Assembly (NCBI RefSeq): GCF_014541205.1
Contig: NZ_CP061280.1
Location: forward strand, 62,001-126,000
Source of the DNA: Mannheimia bovis
GTDB lineage: Bacteria; Pseudomonadota; Gammaproteobacteria; Enterobacterales; Pasteurellaceae
Reading direction: 5' to 3'
Length of the DNA: 64,000 nucleotides
Below the pieces are notes generated by a model. That model had not been told where the DNA came from. It ran no database searches and saw only the letters and a program-made list of their open reading frames with translations. Below, piece by piece: positions 20,985 to 28,800 of this stretch. A program made the position numbers and the translations under genes. Position 1 is the first letter of the stretch. Each line of letters starts with the position of its first letter.

Positions 20985-22571
20985 ATGAAAAAATGGTGGA
21001 TACCATTAACGATGGCGGCATTTTGTGTTGCAGCTTGTGATGATAAAAACAATACTCAAGCCAATGTAGAGAAACCTGCGGCACAACCTGCACAATCGCA
21101 AAAAAATCCAGAAATTCTACCGCTTGTAACTGTTGTTGCTCCTTGGGAATTAAACAGCTTGGATTTAAACCAATCAGGTGTAATTTTCCAACGTATGAAC
21201 ATTGCTGAAACCTTAGTTGAAGCTAACCTTGAAGGTCAATTAGTAGAAGGTTTGGCAACTAAGTGGGAAAGTAATAATGATGCAACGGTTTGGACATTTA
21301 CTCTTCGTGATGCCAAATTCCATAACGGCAAGCCTTTCACCGCACAAGCGGTCGAAAAATCATTGCAAATTGCACTTTCAAAACCGGGCGTGTTGCAAAA
21401 AGCCTTTATCAAAGAGATTAAAGCCCTAGAGAATAACCAAATCCAATTTGAATTAACGAAATCTTTTGTGCCGTTCCCCTCTTTCTTAACGCACTACACT
21501 ACTTTAATTTTGGCGGAAGAGAGCTTTGATGAAAAAGGCAATGTGGCACAACTCATTGGTACAGGGGCATTTAAAGCTACCAAAATCGAAGCTCCACAAA
21601 AATTAGAGAGCGTTCGTTTTGATGAATATTGGGGCAACAAGCCACAACTTCAGCAAGCGAATTATTTAGCCAGCAGCCGTAGTGAAACCCGTACTTTAAT
21701 GGCACAGAGTGATAAAACGTCGTTAGTGTTTAATTTAGATAAAGCAAGCGTGGCTCGTTTAAAAGCTGATCCGAATTTGCAACTTATCAACACCTCTATT
21801 GCACGTACAACTCAGCTAAAAATGGATGTTGCTAAGCCGTTCTTCAACGATTTAGCCATTCGCCAAGCCTTATCTCAAGCGATTAACCGCAAAGCGATTG
21901 CTGAGCAAGTGTTGAAAATCCAAGACGGTATGGCAGATCAAATTTTACCTAAAGCCTTTGCGGACTGGCGTGTGGCAACAACAGAGCCAACCTTAAGCCA
22001 CGATGAAACCATCGCAAAAATTAAGGAAAATTTGACCGCTTCCGGTTATGAATATAACGCAGAAGGCAAATTAACTAAAGATGGTAAACCATTTACCTTT
22101 ACGTTAAGAACTTATTCAGATCGTCCTGAATTACCGATTATTGCAACCATTTTACAAGCTGAATGGAAGAAAATCGGGGTTGATATCAATGTGTCTGTCG
22201 GTAACTTCAGTGAAATTCCACTAGGACATCAAAATGGCACTTTAGAGATGGCACTTTATGCGTTCAACTATGCGAAAACACTCGATCCATTCGCCTTGTT
22301 AGTGCAAGACTTTGCTAACGGTGGAAGCGATTGGGGCACAATGAACTGGCGTAATGACAGCCTAGATCACGCTCTAAAACAACTTGAAACAGAAATCGAT
22401 TCTGAAAAATCGAAGCAATTAAAACAGCAAGTGAGCCAAATTATTCACGATGAATTACCGATTATTCCGATTGTGTACGATCAACAAACTGTTGTAGGGC
22501 ATCAAGGCATTAATGGTTTGACACTTGACCCATTTGAAAGACGTTTTTACTTAGAAAAATTATCAAAATAA
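20985..22571 (+). CDS. ABC transporter substrate-binding lipoprotein (nickel/peptide family 5)
   Basis: Periplasmic binding protein anchored by lipid. Start at MKKWWIPLTM; signal peptide with lipobox VAAC and Cys18. About 528 residues. The fold markers of SBP family 5 are WELNSLDLNQ, LATKWESNNDATVWTFTLRD, AKFHNGKPFTAQAVEKSL, GTGAFKATKIE, RQALSQAINRKAIAEQV and EWKKIGVDINV. The closest pattern from memory is NikA-like, so nickel or a metal-chelate is a possible ligand, but no ligand residue could be assigned and oligopeptides are possible. First gene of a four-gene operon. Confidence 0.85.
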   Translation: MKKWWIPLTMAAFCVAACDDKNNTQANVEKPAAQPAQSQKNPEILPLVTVVAPWELNSLDLNQSGVIFQRMNIAETLVEANLEGQLVEGLATKWESNNDATVWTFTLRDAKFHNGKPFTAQAVEKSLQIALSKPGVLQKAFIKEIKALENNQIQFELTKSFVPFPSFLTHYTTLILAEESFDEKGNVAQLIGTGAFKATKIEAPQKLESVRFDEYWGNKPQLQQANYLASSRSETRTLMAQSDKTSLVFNLDKASVARLKADPNLQLINTSIARTTQLKMDVAKPFFNDLAIRQALSQAINRKAIAEQVLKIQDGMADQILPKAFADWRVATTEPTLSHDETIAKIKENLTASGYEYNAEGKLTKDGKPFTFTLRTYSDRPELPIIATILQAEWKKIGVDINVSVGNFSEIPLGHQNGTLEMALYAFNYAKTLDPFALLVQDFANGGSDWGTMNWRNDSLDHALKQLETEIDSEKSKQLKQQVSQIIHDELPIIPIVYDQQTVVGHQGINGLTLDPFERRFYLEKLSK

Positions 22572-22584
22572 TTTAAAAACATCG

Positions 22585-22616
22585 GGTGGACACATTAGTC
22601 CGCCCCAATTTTTTTA
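22585..22616 (+). terminator. Intercistronic hairpin with T run (possible attenuator)
   Basis: GGGTGGAC (22585-22592) pairs with GTCCGCCC (22599-22606), loop 6, followed by AATTTTTTT. It lies between the binding-protein gene and the permease genes, a place where partial termination or mRNA stabilisation would give more binding protein than permease. A close relative of the hairpin is at 43175-43196. Confidence 0.6.
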
Positions 22617-22629
22617 GAAGGAATTTCAG

Positions 22630-23562
22630 GTGTTAAATATCTTTCTCCGCCGCCTTACTCAGTTGTTATTAGTCGTCTGGTCAGTCGGCACATTAACTTT
22701 CATTATTACCCGCCAACTGTCGGGCGATATGGCATACCGTATTGCCGCCAGCCGTTATGGTTACGACCAAGCCGATAGTATGGCTGCTGAAGCGGTGCGA
22801 GCCGAGTTAGCGTTAGATCAGCCTTGGTGGCAAAGCTATTTCAGTTGGTTAGGCGATTTATTGCAGTTTAATTTAGGTAAATCGTTGGTAACAGGCGATC
22901 CTGTCTGGGCTGAAATTCAACATCAATTCGGACATACCTTAAGCCTTGCAATTGTGGCACTTATCTTGGCAATCCTTATTGGTCCTCCACTTGGATTACT
23001 CGCCGCTCGCAAACCAAACGGTTTTTTTGACCGCTTGACACTCATTTTCAGCACGCTGTTCCGCTCTGTGCCAGCCTTTATTATCGCTATCGGCTTAATT
23101 ACGTTATTTTCAGCTCAACTAAAATGGTTGCCTGCTGGCGGATATGGTAGCTGGCAGCATTTTATCTTACCTGCTTTAACCCTTGCGATTGGCTTGAGTG
23201 CGGTTTCGGTGCGAGTAACCCGCTCTACGATGGTACAAGTGAAAAATGCAGAGTTTTACCAATTCTCGCAATTAAAAGGGCTAAGCCGCTGGAAAACTTT
23301 TGTGCGACACGGTTTACCAAACATCGCCGTCCCCGTTATTGCCTATCACGCAGTCCAGCTTGTCTATTTAATTGAAGGTGTTGTGGTGGTAGAAAGTTTA
23401 TTTGCTTGGCCCGGCAGCGGACACGCATTGGTTCACGCCATTATTGCCCGTGATGTACCGATGATTCAAGGTACAACCTTAGTAATGGGTGGATTATTTG
23501 TTGTATTAAACACTCTTGCCGATCTGCTCAGTGCTTGGATTGACCCACGAATTAAGCGATAG
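22630..23562 (+). CDS. ABC transporter permease, DppB/NikB type
   Basis: Integral membrane subunit of the transporter. GTG start chosen because AAGGA lies 6-10 bases before it and the protein begins MLNIFLRRLTQLLLVVWSVG, the usual first helix of this family. 310 residues, about six helices. The EAA-type coupling loop is FYQFSQLKGLSRWKTFVRHG, followed by LPNIAVPVIAYHAVQLVYLI and EGVVVVESLFAWPGSG. Nine bases upstream of the second permease gene. Confidence 0.88.
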   Translation: MLNIFLRRLTQLLLVVWSVGTLTFIITRQLSGDMAYRIAASRYGYDQADSMAAEAVRAELALDQPWWQSYFSWLGDLLQFNLGKSLVTGDPVWAEIQHQFGHTLSLAIVALILAILIGPPLGLLAARKPNGFFDRLTLIFSTLFRSVPAFIIAIGLITLFSAQLKWLPAGGYGSWQHFILPALTLAIGLSAVSVRVTRSTMVQVKNAEFYQFSQLKGLSRWKTFVRHGLPNIAVPVIAYHAVQLVYLIEGVVVVESLFAWPGSGHALVHAIIARDVPMIQGTTLVMGGLFVVLNTLADLLSAWIDPRIKR

Positions 23563-23571
23563 GATATCAAA

Positions 23572-24354
23572 ATGAAAATCTCAACTTCACAATATTTGGG
23601 CGGCACGATTCTACTTATTATGCTCGGCTTCGCCTTTTTACAGCCTTATTTTTACCCGATGGATATCGGCTTTCAAGATTTAGCCAATACGCTTTCCAGC
23701 CCAAATGAATTAGCGTGGTTCGGCACAGACCATCTCGGCAGAGATATGCTTGCCCGACTTTCCTCTGCTATTCGCCTCTCTTTCAGCTTATCGCTGTTTA
23801 GCGTATTTTGTGCCTTAGTGGCAGGTTTGATTACAGGCATTATGGCAGGCTTTTTTGGTGGCTGGATCGACCGCATTTTCAGTTTTATATGTGATTTAGT
23901 GATGGCACTACCGGGCTTATTACTGGTATTACTCTTTGCCGCACTCTCTCCGGGTTCGTTCTGGACGCTCTACTTAGGGATTTCATTGGTAATGTGGGTG
24001 GAATTTTTCCGTGTGATCCGTTCCATTAGCTCAACAATGGCAAACAGTTCGGAAATTCAAGCCTCACGCTTAATGGGAATGAGCTGGCTTTATAGCTTCA
24101 AACGCCATTTATTACCTCGTTTATTACCAATGATCGCCACCTTATCTGCATTCTCGCTCGGGAATGCGATTTTAGCCCTCGCCACTCTCGGCTTTGTAAG
24201 CGTAGGATTACGTCCACCTACAGCGGAGCTAGGCTTAATGATGACAGAGCTCTTCCCTTATTATTACGAAGCTCCATTGATCTTTTTACAGCCGGTAGTT
24301 GCCGTATTTTTAATGGTGCTTAGCCTACAATTATTATCAGGGAGAGTGAAATAA
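23572..24354 (+). CDS. ABC transporter permease, DppC/NikC type
   Basis: Second membrane subunit. 260 residues, about five or six helices, with FGTDHLGRDMLARL near residue 51, a hallmark of DppC/NikC proteins, and the EAA loop EIQASRLMGMSWLYSFKRHL. ALATLGFVSVGLRPPTAELG near the C-terminus is conserved in the family. Its stop overlaps the ATPase start by one base. Confidence 0.88.
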   Translation: MKISTSQYLGGTILLIMLGFAFLQPYFYPMDIGFQDLANTLSSPNELAWFGTDHLGRDMLARLSSAIRLSFSLSLFSVFCALVAGLITGIMAGFFGGWIDRIFSFICDLVMALPGLLLVLLFAALSPGSFWTLYLGISLVMWVEFFRVIRSISSTMANSSEIQASRLMGMSWLYSFKRHLLPRLLPMIATLSAFSLGNAILALATLGFVSVGLRPPTAELGLMMTELFPYYYEAPLIFLQPVVAVFLMVLSLQLLSGRVK

Positions 24355-25766
24355 TGTTACTGGAAATTCAAAATGTAAGTGTAAAAACCAAAGATGGCAT
24401 AACACTGGTTCAACCTATTTCTCTCTCATTACAACAAGGCAAAAATATTACCATTTTAGGCGAAACAGGTTCAGGAAAAAGCCTGTTAATTCAAGCCATT
24501 ATGGGAGCTTTACCCGAAGGCTTAATTGCAAGCGGTCAATTTTTTGTTGAAAATTGCAAAGTGGATTTTAACCAACAATCTGAAATCGAAAAATTGTGGG
24601 GCAAAACCTTAGTAATGCTGCCACAAGAACCTCGCCGCTCGCTAAATCCGATTATGGCAATTGGTAAGCAATTATGGGAAAGTTTTCACTACGTGGCAGG
24701 GAAATCTTCACCCCAAGCAAAAACCGAAAGCCAAGCCTATTTAGCCAAGCTCGGTTTAGGCGACTCAGTTGAAAACTATCCGCACCAACTCTCAGGTGGA
24801 ATGGCTCAACGTGCCTCTTTTGCAATTGCAACCGCTGCGGGTGGAAAAATGTTACTGGCAGATGAACCGACCAAAGGGCTTGATCCAATTAGCAAAGGCA
24901 AAGTGATTGAACTGTTAAAATCCGCTTACCAAAACGGGGGTGGCTTACTCACCATTACTCACGATATTGACGTTGCCGAGCAACTCGGGGGCTACATTCT
25001 GGTGATGAAAAAAGGCGAGCTGTTGGAACAAGGCGAGGCAGAAGCACTCTTACGCAATCCACAACACGCTTACACAAAAGCCTTGATTGCCGCAGATCCA
25101 AAACATTGGCAGCCATTGCAAGATTTGCAAAATATGAACCAAAAACAACCGCTTGTCTCAGTCAAGAACTTAAGTGTTGCCCGTGGCAAAAAAACCTTGT
25201 TTAGTAATCTCTCTTTTGATTTACACAAAGGCGAGGTGCTAGGCATTGTGGGGCATAGTGGCATAGGTAAAAGCTCTCTTGCTGATGTGTTGTGCGGTTT
25301 GCTAAAACCAAAATCAGGTGAGGTAAAATGGCACAGCCATAGCCATAAAAAACATCAAGTATTGAAACTTTACCAAGATCCACCGGAGGCATTTGCCCCA
25401 AATGTGAGCTTGCAAACCTTACTTGATGATGTGATCAATAAACATAAATTAGATCGCCTGCCTATTCCAAGTTTATTAGAGCAACTCTCGCTTAACCCGG
25501 ACATTTTACAACGCAGTGCCGAAAATGTGTCGGGTGGCGAGCTGCAACGTGTGGCGATTTTGCGAACGTTATTACTTGATCCTGTATTACTATTTGCTGA
25601 TGAAGTAACCTCTCGACTTGATCCTATCACACAGCAAGAAACAATAGAATTACTAATAACTCAATGTCGTGCCCGAAATTGCAGCTTGATTTTAGTCAGC
25701 CACGATCCTTATTTAATCAAGAGATCGTGCGATAAGGTGATTAATTTGGAAGATTATTTAGGCTAA
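24354..25766 (+). CDS. ABC transporter ATPase, two fused nucleotide-binding domains
   Basis: 470 residues with two complete ATPase domains, corresponding to a DppD-DppF or NikD-NikE fusion. Domain 1: Walker A GETGSGKS (36-43), signature LSGGMAQR (146-153), Walker B LLADEP (167-172). Domain 2: Walker A GHSGIGKSS (300-308), signature VSGGELQR (392-399), Walker B LLFADEVTSRLD. All catalytic motifs are intact. The fused form means one polypeptide can supply both ATPases of the transporter. Last gene of the operon, before a terminator. Confidence 0.88.
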   Translation: MLLEIQNVSVKTKDGITLVQPISLSLQQGKNITILGETGSGKSLLIQAIMGALPEGLIASGQFFVENCKVDFNQQSEIEKLWGKTLVMLPQEPRRSLNPIMAIGKQLWESFHYVAGKSSPQAKTESQAYLAKLGLGDSVENYPHQLSGGMAQRASFAIATAAGGKMLLADEPTKGLDPISKGKVIELLKSAYQNGGGLLTITHDIDVAEQLGGYILVMKKGELLEQGEAEALLRNPQHAYTKALIAADPKHWQPLQDLQNMNQKQPLVSVKNLSVARGKKTLFSNLSFDLHKGEVLGIVGHSGIGKSSLADVLCGLLKPKSGEVKWHSHSHKKHQVLKLYQDPPEAFAPNVSLQTLLDDVINKHKLDRLPIPSLLEQLSLNPDILQRSAENVSGGELQRVAILRTLLLDPVLLFADEVTSRLDPITQQETIELLITQCRARNCSLILVSHDPYLIKRSCDKVINLEDYLG

Positions 25767-25805
25767 CAAGCGGTTAATTTTTCTCGCTTTTTTTCAAATA
25801 AAACA

Positions 25806-25841
25806 AACCCCATTTAATTCACTTAAATGGGGTTATTTTTT
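25806..25841. terminator. Bidirectional terminator between ABC operon and znuA
   Basis: AACCCCATTTAA (25806-25817) and TTAAATGGGGTT (25823-25834) form a perfect 12-bp stem with a 5-base loop. A T run follows on the plus strand (ATTTTTTA) and a T-rich stretch on the minus strand. Confidence 0.9.
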
Positions 25842-25844
25842 ATC

Positions 25845-26813
25845 TTACTTTGATAAACATTGGCTAAATTCGTTGGCTAGTGCCTGTAAAAAATCAGGGT
25901 AAGCAGTTGCACTGAGTTGAACTTTAGCACCTAGTGGGTCTAATTGCCCTACATTCACTTTCGTTTCTTTTGCCAGCGTTTCAATCACTTTCGGGGTAAA
26001 TTGTGGCTCAGCAAATAAACATTGTGCTTTGTTTTTAGCAATATTTTTCTTGATTGCGGCAAGTGTTTTCGCACCCGGTGCAACCGTTGGGTTAATGGTA
26101 AATGAACCTAATGAATTTAAACCATACTCTCTTTCAAAATAGCCGTAAGCATCGTGGAAAGTGTAATAGCCTTTTGCCTTTACCGGCTCTAATTGCTTCG
26201 CAATTTCTGCTTTCTTAGCGGTTAAATTTGTTTTGAATTTTGCAAGATTTTCTGCAATTTTCGCTTTTTGTTCCGGTAATTGTTCACTTAAACGTGCGGC
26301 AATTTGTTCAGCGACGATTTCGCTTGCCTCGCTAGATAACCAAATATGCCAGTCTTCATCGTGGCTATGACCGTGGTGATCATCGTGTTTGTGACTATGC
26401 CCTTTATGTTCGTGTTTATGATCGTGTGAATGTTTGTGGTCGTGCTTATGATCGTGGTCGTGAGCATCTTCTTTTTTGTCACTTGCTTTTTCCACCAACT
26501 CTTCAATCGCTTCCACATTCTCAAGGGTTAATACCTTCTCTTTCGGCAATTTTTCGATACTTTTTTCGAGGAAACTTTCTAAACCATCGCCTACCCAAAC
26601 TACTAATTGAGCAGATTGTAGTTGTGATACATCTGATGGTTTCAAACTATAATCGTGTGGAGAAGCGGTTACCGGTAATAATACTTTCGTTTCAGTTACA
26701 CCATCAGTAATCGCATTAGCAATAAAACCTAACGGTTTGATGCTGGTTAATACGTCCGCTTGGGCAATTCCTGCCCCTAAAACGGCTAAACCAATCAATG
26801 TTTTCTTAAACAT
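25845..26813 (-). CDS. znuA: Zinc-binding periplasmic protein ZnuA
   Basis: High-affinity zinc receptor of the ZnuABC importer. Start at MFKKTLIGLAVLGAGIAQA (ATG 26811-26813), a clean signal peptide cut after about residue 19. 322 residues. Metal ligands of the cluster A-1 family: His53 in SPHDY, a histidine in FHDAYGYFE, and the later FTINP and LFAEPQFTPK motifs. A charged loop at about 117-156 contains more than 15 histidines, typical of ZnuA and thought to be a zinc scavenging loop. znuB and znuC are not adjacent; divergent from ubiD. Confidence 0.94.
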   Translation of the reverse strand: MFKKTLIGLAVLGAGIAQADVLTSIKPLGFIANAITDGVTETKVLLPVTASPHDYSLKPSDVSQLQSAQLVVWVGDGLESFLEKSIEKLPKEKVLTLENVEAIEELVEKASDKKEDAHDHDHKHDHKHSHDHKHEHKGHSHKHDDHHGHSHDEDWHIWLSSEASEIVAEQIAARLSEQLPEQKAKIAENLAKFKTNLTAKKAEIAKQLEPVKAKGYYTFHDAYGYFEREYGLNSLGSFTINPTVAPGAKTLAAIKKNIAKNKAQCLFAEPQFTPKVIETLAKETKVNVGQLDPLGAKVQLSATAYPDFLQALANEFSQCLSK

Positions 26814-26845
26814 AAAATCTCCTTTTATAAATTTAAAATCAATGT

Positions 26846-26854
26846 ATTCTAGCA
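26846..26854 (-). promoter_or_regulatory. Candidate extended -10 promoter of znuA
   Basis: On the minus strand TGCTAGAAT reads as an extended -10 box (TGnTAGAAT) 32 bases before the znuA start. No clear -35 and no clear Zur palindrome could be found around it. Confidence 0.35.
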
Positions 26855-26936
26855 AAACCAAATAAAATTTCTATAAATTTTTTATGGGTATTTTTCATCC
26901 GCATTTTTCTATATACTTGCAAAAAACTTCAGAAAT

Positions 26937-28409
26937 ATGACCGCTATGAAATATAAAAATTTACGAGAATTTCTTGATTTGCTTGAAGCACAAGGCGAGT
27001 TAGTTCGTATTAAGCAAGAGATCGATCCTTATTTAGAAATGACGGAAATTGCCGATAGAACCTTAAGAAAAGGTGGACCGGCATTGTTGTTTGAAAACCC
27101 TAAGGGTAGCCAAATTCCTGTACTATGCAATTTATTCGGCACACCAAAACGAGTGGCGATGGGAATGGGGCAGGAAGATACCAAAGCCCTGCGTGAACTA
27201 GGTAAACTGCTCGCCTTTTTAAAAGAGCCTGAGCCGCCAAAAGGTTTCAAGGATTTAATCGGGCAGCTGCCGCAATGGAAGCAAATTCTTAATATGCCGC
27301 CGAAAGTGCTAAGTCGAGCAGAATGCCAGCAAGTGGTCATTTCGGGCAATGAAGTCGATCTCACTAAGTTGCCTATTATGCACTGCTGGAAAGGCGATAT
27401 TGCCCCACTCGTTACTTGGGGGCTGACGATTACGCAAGGTCCGTACAAAAAACGCCAAAATCTGGGGATTTATCGCCAACAATTAATCGGCAAAAACAAG
27501 CTCATTATGCGTTGGCTCTCGCATCGTGGCGGTGCGTTAGATTTCCAAGAGTGGAAAGCGGAAAACCCCGATAAACCATTCCCTGTTTCGGTTGCCATTG
27601 GAGCAGATCCGGCAACGATTTTAGCCGCCGTTACGCCAATTCCCGATACACTCTCGGAATATGCGTTCGCCGGGCTATTGCGTGGGCATAAAACGGAAGT
27701 AGTGAAATCCATTTCTAACGATTTAGAAGTGCCGGCAAGTGCAGAAATTGTACTTGAAGGCTACATTGATTTAGAGGAAACCGCATTAGAAGGTCCTTAC
27801 GGCGACCACACGGGTTACTACAACGAACAAGAATATTTCCCCGTGTTTACCGTTACCCATATCACAATGCGAAAAGATGCGATTTATCATAGTACCTACA
27901 CAGGCAGACCACCTGATGAGCCGGCGGTGTTAGGCGAAGCGTTAAACGAAGTCTTTATTCCGATTTTACAGAAGCAATTCCCTGAAATTGTCGATTTCTA
28001 TCTGCCACCGGAAGGCTGCTCGTATCGTTTAGCAGTCGTTACGATGAAAAAGCAATACGCAGGGCACGCTAAACGGGTAATGATGGGCGTTTGGTCATTC
28101 TTACGCCAATTTATGTACACCAAATTTGTAATTGTGTGTGATGATGATGTAAACGCTCGTGATTGGAAAGATGTGATTTGGGCGATCACCACTCGCTGCG
28201 ACCCGGCTCGAGATACTACGATGATCGAAAATACTCCAATTGATTATCTTGATTTTGCCTCGCCAATTGCCGGCTTAGGCTCAAAAATGGGGATTGATGC
28301 TACCAACAAATGGGCTGGCGAAACCAACCGTGAATGGGGAACACCTATCGAAAAAGATGAAAATGTAGTTAAACGCATTGATGAAATTTGGGATCAACTT
28401 GGCATCTAA
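26937..28409 (+). CDS. ubiD: 4-hydroxy-3-polyprenylbenzoate decarboxylase UbiD
   Basis: Prenylated-FMN dependent decarboxylase of ubiquinone synthesis. 490 residues. The first ATG is kept because [20 protein letters not shown] aligns with the E. coli N-terminus MDAMKYNDLRDFL. Family motifs: [19 protein letters not shown] written in part, [50 protein letters not shown] with the catalytic glutamate region, and [20 protein letters not shown]. It needs UbiX for its cofactor, which is not in the window. Confidence 0.95.
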   Translation: MTAMKYKNLREFLDLLEAQGELVRIKQEIDPYLEMTEIADRTLRKGGPALLFENPKGSQIPVLCNLFGTPKRVAMGMGQEDTKALRELGKLLAFLKEPEPPKGFKDLIGQLPQWKQILNMPPKVLSRAECQQVVISGNEVDLTKLPIMHCWKGDIAPLVTWGLTITQGPYKKRQNLGIYRQQLIGKNKLIMRWLSHRGGALDFQEWKAENPDKPFPVSVAIGADPATILAAVTPIPDTLSEYAFAGLLRGHKTEVVKSISNDLEVPASAEIVLEGYIDLEETALEGPYGDHTGYYNEQEYFPVFTVTHITMRKDAIYHSTYTGRPPDEPAVLGEALNEVFIPILQKQFPEIVDFYLPPEGCSYRLAVVTMKKQYAGHAKRVMMGVWSFLRQFMYTKFVIVCDDDVNARDWKDVIWAITTRCDPARDTTMIENTPIDYLDFASPIAGLGSKMGIDATNKWAGETNREWGTPIEKDENVVKRIDEIWDQLGI

Positions 28410-28412
28410 CTC

Positions 28413-28466
28413 ACAAGCGGTTGAATTTGCAAAAAAATTTGTAAATTCAACCGCTTGTATTTTTTA
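28413..28466. terminator. Hairpin made of inverted uptake signals after ubiD
   Basis: ACAAGCGGTTGAATTTGC and its near-reverse complement (TAAATTCAACCGCTTGT) flank an A-rich loop and are followed by ATTTTTTAC. The stem of about 16 bp with a T run acts like a rho-independent terminator after ubiD. Paired uptake signals are commonly used this way in Pasteurellaceae. Confidence 0.7.
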
Positions 28467-28800
28467 CGCTCAATAAAAGTTCAATAAAATTAATTCGCAA
28501 CAACAGCTACAATTACCTTGCTTTTAAAAGGGGTAAAATGCGATAATACCTTGTTATTTTTGCCTGTAAAAAAGCAACTGAAAATTTGCAAAATTTTGGC
28601 AAAAAATAACCGCTTGCAAAAATCTTCAGCAAGCCATAAGTGATTGATTTTGCAGTTTCTTTGAGACAAGAAAAAGTAAACATAAGACAACTATCAACAC
28701 TTTTAATTAGGAATTAAGACAGTCGTGAGATAGACATAAAAACATTCCTGAATAATGGGGCAAACAGCCCGTGTAAAATGAACAATAATGAGAAAACACA
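28467..28800 (+). promoter_or_regulatory. Long rne 5' leader, probable autoregulatory element
   Basis: 334 bases without a gene before rne. The last 100 bases hold ACATTCCTGAATAATGGGGC then AAACAGCCCGTG, in which GGGC pairs with GCCC, and ACAATAATGAG shortly before the start. A long leader with hairpins lets RNase E cut its own mRNA in E. coli (Rfam rne5 family, known also from Haemophilus as I recall). Position and these fragments fit that element, but the whole fold was not computed. No promoter was assigned. Confidence 0.55.

Noticed and set aside
26390-26465. Dense short repeats in znuA resembling a small repeat array
   Set aside because: They are His and Asp codons of the zinc loop (CAT/CAC/GAT), in frame and expected for ZnuA.
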